This document shows positions 45,734 to 57,700 of a DNA stretch of 64,000 bases, piece after piece (position 1 is the first letter of the stretch; each line of letters opens with the position of its first letter). The stretch is from contig JAULBX010028714.1 in NCBI GenBank assembly GCA_032358255.1, forward strand, positions 62,001-126,000, given 5' to 3'. Position numbers and translations under genes: made by a program. This stretch comes from Heterotrichella gracilis. Its lineage: Eukaryota; Sar; Xanthophyceae; Tribonematales; Xanthonemataceae. The notes under the pieces are model-generated. The model was not told the DNA's origin. It saw only the letters and a program-made list of their open reading frames with translations, and searched no databases.

Positions 45734-48700
45734 ATGGGTGCAGAAGAGGAGGTGGCGCAATGGAAGGCCATCGGCGGCACCGTGGATGAGAAGACTCGAG
45801 CCACTGGAAAGCACGTCGATCGAACCTTCACAGCTCCAACAGGTGACTCCCCTGCTCCCAAATCTCCTTGCAAGTGTTCCACTTAACCTCTAGCTTATTC
45901 CCATTGTGTTCGCGAGCTCGATCCTGTCCCTGGTTCGTTGGGTTCACATCGGTGATGGGGGGTTTTGCGCTCTTCCCCCCATTTCAAACGCTTCTGGTCC
46001 GACACAGGCGAAAAGTTCAGGAGCTGGAAGCAGGCGAAGCAATTTCTGGATGGCTTGGATACCAAAGGTGAGGTCGTTATTGCCTCCCACACCGATGCGT
46101 GTCTTGGAACGAGGCACCAACCTCCTATTACGCATTGCCCATCACTGGTTTGAAAAACCTCCTATGCATGCATACATCAAATAGCCGCCCCAGGCCCAAA
46201 CCACCCTGTCTAAATCATTTTTATCAAACACAGGGTATTATACCTACCTGCATATCAATACACGCCACAATTCCTATGCCCATATACCCCTGATCGCCCC
46301 ATACCCCCTCACAGATGGCAAGGGGAGCAAGAAACGGCAACCCTCGGAGGACGCCCCCGCGCCCACCGAAAACGGCGGCCAGGCCAAGAAGCAAAAGGCG
46401 CCAAAGCCGGAACCCAAGCCCAAACCTGAAGCCAAGCCAGAAGCTGAACCCACAGCCAATGGCGCCAGCGGCTCGCGCAGGCAGGCTGCGCAAGGGGTGG
46501 TGTACAAGGAGAAATCCGCCTACCGCCAGACTGCGCGCGATACTATTGAGGTCAAGGAGCAGGAGACGCTGGGGGATGAGGCGGCTGCCCTTGCCGCCAC
46601 TGCCGGCAAGGCGGCGGGGGCGAAGCGGTGCGCCATCTTGTTACATACAATTGTTGCCAACCCCTTGAACGCCCAGCCCTTGACTCCCGCCAACAGAATA
46701 GGGTGGAGGGTTGTACCCACTACATATCAGGGCATGCATAACAGTCACCACAGGGTCCCACACCAGTGTGCATGTGTTGTCGCCAACAATAGCCCTTGAT
46801 CTCTATACCGTGGGTGATGAGGCGGCCGCCCTTGCCGCCACTGCCGGCAAGGCGGGTGGGGGTGAGGCAGTGCGCCACCCTGTTACATACAATCTTGCCG
46901 CCCCGACCGCCCTCCTCCACTGCACCTGCCTTGACCACCACCAACAGAGAAGGGTGTGGTACTTATCTAACACACAACAGGGTGGGGGGTACCACTCACC
47001 ACAACCCCCTCACAGGCAATCACGTATTATCACGGCCCATGCTAGGGCTCAAGTGCCCTTCAACAAAGTGTTTATTTCACAGACCAGTGGCCCAAGCAAG
47101 TCCAACAGCATTCAAAGGGTGACTAACGTGCCCCCCTTCCACCCCTACGCAGGCGCCTGCATGACTTCAGCGTGTTTGACGAGGGGGGTGAGCCTCAGCC
47201 TCTGCAGGCAGCGCACTTTGGGGACAAGGAGCTCTTCTTGGCAGGTGGGGGGGAAGGGCACACCTCCGTTGGTACCATGCGCCCGTGATCCCATCCCGCA
47301 CCCCTCATACTAAAACCTGTATATTATGTATTACAGCATTCCGGCGCAAAGGCCAGATCATACTGAACCTATACCAGGCCAGGGACCCTTCATCATGCAC
47401 CTTCCCAGGGGTAAAAGGGCAACCTTTCTTTGATCCATCAGTAGTTCCTTCCTTGCGCACGCCTGCTTCACCATTCTGGCGGCAGCTTGTCTTGCCTGGC
47501 TGGGGCATAGCTTGAACATACCAGATGCTGCGCGCAAAAATGGAAACTCACAACCTTAAATATTAAACAGCACCTGGCCCATGTACCAGCAACATCTCGC
47601 ATAGGAAGCAGCCGCACCCCGATTAGGGTTTCTTTCCACACGCTGCTTAGGGTTTCCGTCCACGCCCTGCAGGTGCCGTGTACCCTCTGGAGGGTCCAGT
47701 GAGCAAGGAGGCGGGCAAGCGAGTGGCACGCTTTGGGCCAATCACAGGCTGGCAGCTGGAGTTTGGGGCTGACGCGGCACAGGTGCGTGTGGGTGTGCAT
47801 GTGGGTATTTATGTGGGTGGTGTGGGTGCTGGTGTGGGTGGTTTGGGGGGCGGCGGGCACGTGCAAAACACCTTGCAAACCCCTTCAGAATGACCTCCAC
47901 CTAGCAATATTGTTGGATACGTAACATACACACCAGCAGTGCACACTCTGTGGCCAAGCCTTCCCCATCCCAAAGAAGCTCCTTCCCCCCCCTGGCACAC
48001 TGCACCACTCTACCAACACACCCCACAGGCAGCAGCCATCTATCCATATCAGCAGCGCACACATGTAAACCCTTGAATCCCCAACCAAAACCCTAATCCA
48101 AACCCTTGCACCCCAGATCCTGGTCCGGACCTCCTCCGCTGCCTACCTGGTGGCCAAGCCCTCCCCCTTCTACAAAAAGCACTTCACCCCCCTGGTGGAA
48201 AACAGCGAGGTGTGCTTCGAGGTGCACCGCGCCCTCGCCCCCTCCCATGGCGGAAACCCTAGCACAGGGTTTGAGGAGGTGGTGGCCAAGGTGGCCCGGG
48301 CCAAGGTGGGCAAGGGGTACCGAAATGCCAAGGAGGCGGTGGTGCTCACCGGGAATTTCATCCTGGAGCAGCTCAAGGGAGGCAGGGGGAGTAAAGGGGA
48401 GGCGGGGGCGGATGTGGTGGCCTCGGCGTTTGGGGTGACGCTGCGCGAGGAGGTGCGTTGCGGGGTGGGAGGGGGGGGTGGAGGGGAGGCAGAGGTGTGT
48501 GTGTGCATGGAACTTGCTCTTGAGGGGAGAGGGAGGAAAGAGGGGAGGTGAGGGGAAGGGGAGGCGAGGGGATGGTGGGGGGGGGGAGAGTATGCATGTG
48601 GCATGTTCCTGACTGGCTGAAGGTGACAGATGACGTGGCTGCATGGGCACATCCTGGATCATGTGGTGGTTGTGCCATTTTGGGGTTGAGCTAGGTGGGG

Positions 48701-51700
48701 TTTAGGGGGTTAGTGGAGTTAGGAGCATCAGGGTTTTGTGCTTTCCGGTGGCGTGACAGGATGCAGGTATTTGCAGTGCAAATGAGCAAATGGGGGGTGT
48801 TGGTGCAACGCACTCAGCATGGCGAGGCAGCACGCATACCTGCTCAACGTGCTTCATGGTATTCCTCCACATCATCCCCAAACGTAAGGACAGCGTACTT
48901 CATTCATCAATTCATGGCCTTCTTCACCAATTCATCAACCAGTATGACTCATGCTTAGTACAATTCACCCCACCCCCCACCCCCCCACCCCTGCCACCAG
49001 ATGAAGGAGGCGCGCGCTGCAGCCGCAGCCCCCTCCAACGGCGGCATCACCATCCGCAAGGCCGGCAGTGGTGCGGATGCGAGTGCGGAGGGGGATGTTG
49101 GCCCCCCCACCGATGCCAAGGTGGAAGCTGATGAGGAGTTTGCGCGGCAGCTGCAGGCCAGGATGGATGCGGAGCAGTACCGGTGCGCAACCCTCAACTT
49201 GACAGCCTGAAATTTTAGGGCAATTCTCTGCCCTACTGCCAATCCAACCTAATCCAATCAACCCCACTACCTTCCTTGGCCTCCATGTTCCGCCAGTCCA
49301 TGCACCAATCATCACTGGTGTCCCATAAGAAGGCCAAGGGCTGCGGCACCGTCTACATCATATCAGCAAACTGCCAATACATGTTGCAAAATTTACATCA
49401 AACTCAACCAAATATGTTCCCTCCCGCAGCCCCAAGAAGGCCAAGGGCTCCGGCACCGCCTACATCAAAATCAGCGAGGCCGAGATCGCCGACGACTACC
49501 CCGAGCCCTCCCTCTACAAGGGTGTTGACGATGAGGCTGATGAGCTGCTGCTGGCTGATGAAGACATGGAGGATGCGCACCCAGATGACCTACCCAGGAG
49601 GGTGCTCAGCGACTTTGCAATCTACAATGCAGAGGTGGGCACTATTACAAACCCCTAAAACCCTGTAGCCTAGATCAATAACCTCCTTGAATGTAAAACC
49701 TTAAGGTGGGCGCTGGGACTACTAATGCCTTAGGACTGTGTAATCCTGCAGAGCACCTGAAGCTAGAATGCCACAACCCTACAACGTGAGCATTCAAAGG
49801 TTGTGGCTGATGAGACATAGCGGATGGACACCTGGACAAGCTTGCTAGGAGGGTGCTCACCAACTTCGCCACCACAATCTGAAAAGGGCATACCTGCATT
49901 CTAGCCGCATCCCCCTGGCCACTCCAGAATCCCTCATTAACCCCACTCACCTCCCCACCATCTTGTATTACACCCCGTTTCCTCCCCATTTCTCCAGGGT
50001 TTCCTTTCCTCCCTTGAGCTTGTGCCCATGTGGAGCGGCGTTGACCCAGACGTGGAGCTCTTTGCTTCGGGGGTGGTTATAGACGATGATGGGGAGTGGG
50101 TGGGGGGCCAAGCCCTGGACGATGCAGGTGGGTGCGGAGGAGGAGCCTGAACCTTAGTTGCCCTAGCGTCAGGATGTTTGCATCGGGGGTGGGGATAAAC
50201 GATGATGGGGAGTTGGTGGGTGGGCAAGCCCTGGACGACGCAGGTGTGTGTGGTGGGTGGGTAAGGGAGGGTTGGCTCGAGACCTAAATACAAAACTTAA
50301 TTTACTCCAATTGCAAGTTGTCAAGTCAGGAGGTAAAAAGCAAGAACTGGTGCAAAGCCCTCCTACATGGCAAATCCACTCTGGAACTGTACGGTGCTGG
50401 GGACTAGGGATCAGCATCCCTGTAAATCCTAAGAAGGCGTCTCACCCAGATTGTTTTTGACGCACGGTCCTCTTGGTCACCTCATAATTGTCACACACAC
50501 CCTTTCCCCCACTACAGACGGCGCCGGCGGTTCTGGCGGCGGCTCCAGCGGTGGCTCCGGCGGTGGGTCAGGCGAGGGCGATGGTGGAGGCATGCGCCTG
50601 TACCTGAGCCAGATCCGGGAGTGGGTGGTTGAGTACTCGTGCGACCTCCTGTTCCTGTCGCTGCGCACCGATGTGGCCTGGTACAGGCTGGCCAGGTACC
50701 CTCCAAACCCTAAACCCTAACAACCCTACTGAACCTACAAACCTTAAAGCCTGCAAACCTACAAACCTTTTGCGAACCTTCCTCAAGGAAATTTCTGTGC
50801 CTATTGTTGTGCATGGGTTTTGTAGGGCCCACCCACCTCCAAGGCTGGGCTCCACAGCCCGCTCGCTCCTTGCCAACCACTATGAAAATTGCTTGTTGTG
50901 AGTGTGTGTATGTCTCTTCCCCTTTTCAGCCTACACATAACAATTGCGATCTCAAATCTAAACCCTCCGCTGGTTCCTCCCCTTTCTTCAGGCCTGCTGA
51001 GAAGTACGCCCCCTGGTTTGATGTGGTGGTGAAGACTGCCAGGCTGGCGGTGCACGTCATCGCCATGCTGTCTGCAGAGGTACCCTAACCCATAACCTAA
51101 ACCCTAAAACATTAGGCTCATGAGTTGCAACCACATTATTAGGGTTCCTGAGAGCTTGGTTGCCATGCTTATCAGCTGAGGTAGGGTGTGGCCTTCGACT
51201 AGGGACTTGGGATGGTTTGCATGTTGTCACTGGTGCTGCCAGCATACACCTTGCTGGTATATGGTTAGCTACAATACATACCTACATATAGGCATAGGTA
51301 TGTCTATATGTACCATGATGGCGCCTGAGCCCTAACCAAACAGGTTTCTGTGGAAGTGTGCACACGTGACTAGGACCAGCACCAGCACCGTAATCAACAC
51401 CGTCATTGTCTTCCTGACACCACCACCACCACCACCATCACCATCACCATCACCACCACCTTTGCCGCCGGTAACCACCACCATCACCACGCTAACACCC
51501 CCCTCCTTCCCCCACCCAGACCCGCGCCTCCAAGCTGTCATTCGCCGATGTCATCAAGAAGCTGACCGCACAGGAGGAAACAGCGCCCACCTTCATCTCC
51601 AAAAAGGTGTGGAAACAAACCCTGTTTTGTCCCACATTTAAACCCTACAGAACCCTACAAAACCCTACATGCACAACCCTGCTCACCAGCTCAAGCACAC

Positions 51701-54700
51701 ACTCTATTTTGAACCCAGTGCACAAACGCCAAAACCCCTCACCAAACACTTGGCCCTAAACCCTAACAAAACCTTCCCAACCCCATGGAGCCAGCCGCAG
51801 TGGACCGCGTTGTGGTGGTGCATGCACGGCCAGATACTTCTAAACCATTTCATGCACCACCCTAAAATACTAACAAAAAAGATGCTACCCACCCCTGTCG
51901 TCTGCATCGGCAAGTGATGCGCCATTCTACCCGGAACCCTGCCCCAAACCCTAACAAAACCCTCCCCACACCCCGCAGCCGGCTGCGGTGGAGCGCTTTG
52001 TGGTGGTGCATGGCCAGATCCTGCTCAACCAATTCAAGCACTACCCCGACAAGGCGGTGAGGGGCAGCGCGTTTGCGGGGGGGCTGGCGAGGCTGATGGA
52101 GGCGCGCCGCCACTCTAAGCTGTACATGGGTGCCAAGAAGGTCAAGGCTGTGCGCGGGGTGAACCGCAACCCTATGAGGGTGAGTGAGTGGTGGTGGTGG
52201 TGGTGTGGTAGTGTGGTGGTGGTGTTGGTCACACCAAGATGTGTTGAAGGTCACAGCTGCTCTCGGGGTGAATCGGAACTTTGTGGAGCTGAAGTGGTGC
52301 ATGATGTGCCTCCCACCCTCCAACTACCCTCCCACCCTCCAATGACCATCCACTTACCCTTCTGCAAACCCTAAGCCCATACGCAAATCCCTGCAGGACC
52401 GCGCCGCTGGTCGCGCCAAGCCGATGACCGCCACCGCCACCACCATGGTCAAGTGCGTGTGGCAGGCCTACTTCAACGTGGGGGGGCAGGGGGAGGAAGG
52501 GGCGGAGGGCGCCGCAGGTGAGGGGGGGAAAAGCGATTAGTGGATGTGCCGCATTGGGGTTGGTCAACTGCATCCCTTTCCCTACCTTTTTTGGGAAAGC
52601 AGGTGGAGGGACTGAATCACATGTCAGCCAGATCCCAGGGACCATCCCCATGGCCTGACCATCTTTGCGATATTCGACGCGCTCATAGTCTGCACGTTTT
52701 CTCTGGCCAAAAGCAGAGGCTGATAGGCATTGTGATAGACACGATGCGATGACTTAGCCTCTCGTCAGCGCCAGGGACATCAAAGCACCGGTTTGCGGGT
52801 GAGGTCATTGAAACGGATGATATAGTCCTCAATCCCTGGTGCGACAATAATATAAATTACACGAATTGTACACCTAAGCCTTCACCCGGCTCCATTGGAC
52901 TGCCGCTGGGTAGTTCTGGGAAGCCAAGAAGGGTATTTAGGGTAACGATTATTATGCTGCCGACGATGGAAAGTTGAATCCTCTCCACCACAACATATAC
53001 AGCAAAAGTCTTCGAATCGGAATGCTGCTGTGCTCCTTTGCAAAAACATGCCAGCCCTCTACACTTGAAGGTTGATACTTTTTTTTAAGGGCTTTCTGTC
53101 TGTAGTGCTGGCTATAACTTCGAATTCCTCTGATCACTGGTGGAGGCAGGTAGTATTTCCCATCTCACCCACATTCCCCAACTGTCCCCAGGCGACGCCC
53201 CCCCAGCCCAGGGTGAGACCGCCAAGGAGGTTGAAGAGGATGAAAACGAGGAGGAGGATGAATCCCCAGAGGAGGATGCGCTGGCCAGCCCCGGGAAGGC
53301 AGCTGCTACTACCCTCAAGGGGTTGAAAAAGGCGAAGAAGCCTGCGGGCAGGAAGGTGGCGTGGGTGGGGGAGGTGGCGGCCACCATTGATGGGGAGAGG
53401 TATTACAGGTGAGTGGAAGTTACCCCATGCTACGTGTTTGGCTACTCATTGTTTTATGATAAACGAATAACGCGATCATCGTTTTATGATTAACGAATAA
53501 CGCGATCATCACCGTTAATGAAAACAATATCATATATGTTCACGGGGGAGGACGTCACATGGAAAAAACATTTTACCATCATGATAGGCTTGTTTACTGT
53601 TGTCCTATTTCTTGCTGCCTGATGTGCACCCTCTTTGTGTTTTAGGACTGCGAAGGTGGGCGACCTTGAGGTGAAGCAAGGGGAGGTGGTCATGGTGGAA
53701 GCTGTGGAGAAGGAGAACGGGGAGGTGGAGGGGCCGCTGGGCATCGTGCAGTGCCTGTGGCAGTCAGAGGATGGTGCGTGCGGTGGGGGAGACTGGTAGA
53801 CGCGGTTGCGGGTGCATTCTCAAGGCTTCTATTGCTACATGTCGGTCCCATGCTGATGTATTTCTGATCCCAAACTGCTTTATTTCTGATCCCTTGCTGA
53901 TCTAATTGCTCTGCGTTGACCCCCTGATCCGTACTCTGTTGCCATCTCGCCCAGAACGGGGTTTATTTGAACCCCCCACTCCCCCTCCATCAGAGCAGCG
54001 ACGCCCTTGGCCCATAATCCCCTTCGTTCCCCCTGAACCCCCTCCCCCACACCCTAGGTGAATGCTCGCCCAGCTCCGCCGGCTTGCCTGGGTCTCTGAA
54101 AACAGACACTCTCCAGGGAGACATAGCATTCAAGTCAACGCTTTCCCTCACCCCCTCCACCCTCCCCCACCCAACCCAGCATCCCTGCAAAATCCCACCA
54201 TGTGTTGCATCACAACAGCGTTGCCCCAGCACTCCTGAAACCACCCCCAGCGCTCCTCAAAACCCCATCCCCACTCCCCAGGTGAGAAGCTCGCCCAGCT
54301 CCGCCTGCTTGCCAGGGGCACTGAAACCGTTCTTGGGGACGCAGCCTCCAACTCTGAGCTGTTCCTCACCTGCGAATACCACACCACCCCCCTGCTGGGC
54401 ATTGCCCAGGGGGCGGTCGCCAAGAAAATGGAACGGGCGTGGGACTGGCGCAGGTAAATATTAGTTGATTTAATTCAACTTAATGCAACTATTGTGTATT
54501 TGGGGTTTGGTAGCGGGGGGAATGCTTGGTCCAATGGCACTATTACATACAGGAGGAGAATGAAAATTGAACAAAAAGGGGTTCAAATAGGCAGGTATAC
54601 ATGAGGCTGGTACCTTGCAGCGTCTTGTGAAGGTCAGGAATGTATGGCGTGTACACGCGTATAATAGATGCATTCCTGGGGGGTATGCGTGTGACTGTCA

Positions 54701-57700
54701 CTGTGATTGACGCAGGCGACTGGCCTACTTCGAGGAGGACCAAGCGCTCAGGGGGAAGAATGAGGCGGCCGCAGGGGAGGGCAAGGCGGTGGAGTACTTC
54801 TACCGGCGCCTGTACCGGCCCGACCAGGGCATGTTCTGTGACCTGCCCGAGGAGATGCACCTGGGTGTGCGGCAGCAGGTGAGGGGTTGGGAGTAGGGTT
54901 TCTGTAGGGTTTTGCGACCTGCTGGAGAAGGTGCAATGAACCTAGAGCCCTGCTGTGTCCTTGTGAGGTCCCGGAGGACCACCACCAGAAACCCTAAATT
55001 TCAACCCTAAACCAGCATCCAGGGTGAGTAACATATTATGATTTTTTGCGTAGGAGGAGCCCGAGGAGCATGTGTTTCGAATCCTGGAGGGTGGCAACGG
55101 GTTCAGCTACGAGGGGGTGGAGTACAGCCTGGGAGACTACATATACCTGCACCCAGGTGTGCTTGACCAGCTGGATACTGCGGTGCCCGATCTGGTGAAC
55201 GTGCCCGACTACGTCGCCAAGAGCAGGTTCCACAAGGTGAGGAACAGGGGGTGAGGTGGAGGGCGTTTTGGATTAACCCAAGTACCTAGGGGCCTATTGG
55301 ATCTACTCATCCTGCATTGTGCCTTTCGGCCAATTTTGGGCCCCACTGCAAGCACAGCAAAACTGCCATGGAATGGTGCCCAAGCTGGTGAATGTGCCCG
55401 ACTACGTCGCCAAGAGCAGGTTCCACAAGGTGAGGAAAAAGGGGGGGCCTGGCGGGGTGGATGTGTGCGGTACACATGTGTCTTTCCTTCTTCCTTTTCT
55501 TCCAGGCTGTTTATACAAGAAGACTGTGGCGCCACAAGGAACTTGAACCCCTCAAAAGCATGGGCCTATTTGATCCACCCCTTCCGCTGCCTGCATCGCG
55601 TCGCTGGGCAATATTGAGCCCCACAAAAAGCACAGCAAAATCGCGATGTACATGGCTCACAGGGATCAAGCAAATCTCCCATCCCACAATTCTCCCCCAT
55701 GCCATCCCAGGGAGGCGCCAACCGCGGCAAGCGCGCCTTTGGCATCGGCCAAATCACAGCCGTGACCGGCCCCAAGGGGACTAAATCCGCCCCTGCAGCC
55801 GCCGCCACCGCCGCCACCACCGCCGTCACCGTGCGGCGCTTCTACCGCCCAGAGGACGTGTCCCAGGACGCCGCCTACCGCGCCAATACCTGGTTCGATG
55901 TGTATTACAGCGAGTGCAAAGGGGTGGCAACGGTGGCTGACGTGATGGGCAAGTGCCAGGTGGCGGCCCCTGGGACCAAGGTCCAGCCAGGTAGGTTCTG
56001 GTTGTGGTTTTGAGTAGGGTTTTGTTGGGGTTTTAATCCTGAAAACTTGTGCTTACACACCCCTCTTGCCTACCCAACCCCCTTGCCCCTCCCATCCTTG
56101 CAGGGGAGGACACCTTCATATGCGTGCACACCTTTGACCGAGACACAGGGGCGCTCACCGCACCCCCTGCCCACATACCCACACCAGGGTCAACCGCCTC
56201 CCCTGCCCCTGCTGCCAAGGTACCGCCCACCCCTCTCAAAGCCCTAAACCCTACCTGATACACCCTAGGGTCAACAGCCTTGCCTGCGCCTGTGGCCAAG
56301 GTACCACCCACATCTTCCTGCACCCGACCAGTCATGAGCAAGTATACTTGTTTAATGATTTATGCTCTGTGGTTTGTACAAGATGATACAAGATGATGCA
56401 AGATATACCAGAATTGGTGACAGTTGCATTCACGGGGCCGGCGCAGTCCAACAAGAGCATTGAAAATGACAGGCTACTACCGATCGAGTAGTGGCATAGT
56501 GTTGAAAGCATGCTCTCACGGATGAAAACCCCCTTGCGTGCTTCATTGGACCCTATAGCGGAAGACTTAATGCCCTGCGGTGTCCATTGTAGGGTAAGGG
56601 CAAGGGTGCGGCTGCCCCAGTGGACAAGTGCAAGGCACCTGCGGTTGGATCTCGGAATCAAAGAGCTTAAACTGCAACGCTAAATCAAACCCTAAACCCT
56701 ACGCCCTGCTGTTGTGTCCATTGTAGGGTAAGGGCAAAGGTTCTGCTGCCCCAGTGGACAAGGGCAAGGGGGTTGCTGCAGCAGCAACAGGAAAGGGCAA
56801 GGCATCTGCTGCAGATAAGGGCAAGGGGGTGGCTACAGCACATGGCGAGGGGCCAGCGCCCATGGAGGTGGATGGTGCTGACGTGGCACGGGAAGAGGCC
56901 ATGTGAGTGGTGCAAGGGCAAAACTCTTCCTAGGGTGCTTGGATCCCACTATTGCTTAAAATACACTGTTTGAGGTAGACCACTTTCACCCTTGCAAGGC
57001 AATTTGCCCCCTGCCCGTCTCGCATTCGAAACCCCCTACACCACTCGCATCCATCCCACCCTGTACCAGTACACCCCACACACCCACACCAAGGGGTGGT
57101 GTGCTACGCAGGGGGAATGACGGCACCTCCCTGACCACTATGGACATCTTTGCTGGGTGTGGTGGCCTGTCGGAGGGGCTGCACGCAGCACGGGCCGCGG
57201 TGTCAAAGTGGGCGATCGAGTACGAGCACCCAGCAGCAGGTAAAATAATATTAGGCAAAACAATTAATTTCTCAGTGAAAACTGTAACCCTAGAATTGAA
57301 GTAGGCAGTATCAGTGAGTGTGAGCTTTTTGCTGCAGGTAAGTTACCTGGTGAAGCAGGCTGCGTGGCAAAGATCCTCTAAAATAAGCACTACAGCACAT
57401 CTACACACAACATGCATAGCATACAAGTGATAATTACACACAACACTGCCACTACTGAACCTACATCCTAAACCCCCCACTTCAGAGGCGTAACAATGTC
57501 AACCACCCTGAAACCCTAAATCCTAACCTACACCCTAGTCCCTTACCCTAATACCCCCCACCGCAGAGGCGTACAAGGTGAACCACCCTGGTGCGGTCAT
57601 GTTCTGCGACAACTGCAACGTCATACTGGCTGCAGCAATGACCAAGGGGGGCGCGGCACAGGACTGCATGGCCTCGCCGGAGGTAACGGGGAGGGAAAAT

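Larger units (their letters stand above)
47153..52179 (+). other. MET1 replication-foci (RFD) regions
   Basis: Exons 47153-47244, 47673-47782, 48117-48452, 49001-49182, 49430-49634, 49998-50127, 50518-50695, 50992-51079, 51520-51606, 51979-52179. The first RFD-like block (residues ~160-340) has [32 protein letters not shown] and a [17 protein letters not shown] stretch. The second (~470-700) has [17 protein letters not shown], a Gly/Ser spacer, then [20 protein letters not shown] and [16 protein letters not shown]. Plant MET1 also has two such regions. They tether the enzyme to replication sites and restrain the catalytic domain in known homologues. Confidence 0.85.
52397..56219 (+). other. 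MET1 tandem BAH domains
   Basis: Exons 52397-52517, 53192-53408, 53646-53773, 54282-54453, 54716-54878, 55054-55236, 55711-55990, 56104-56219. An acidic linker ([17 protein letters not shown]) precedes BAH1, which opens with [17 protein letters not shown] and [15 protein letters not shown]2 starts at [19 protein letters not shown] and continues with [31 protein letters not shown] and [15 protein letters not shown], typical of the second BAH of DNMT1/MET1. Confidence 0.9.
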
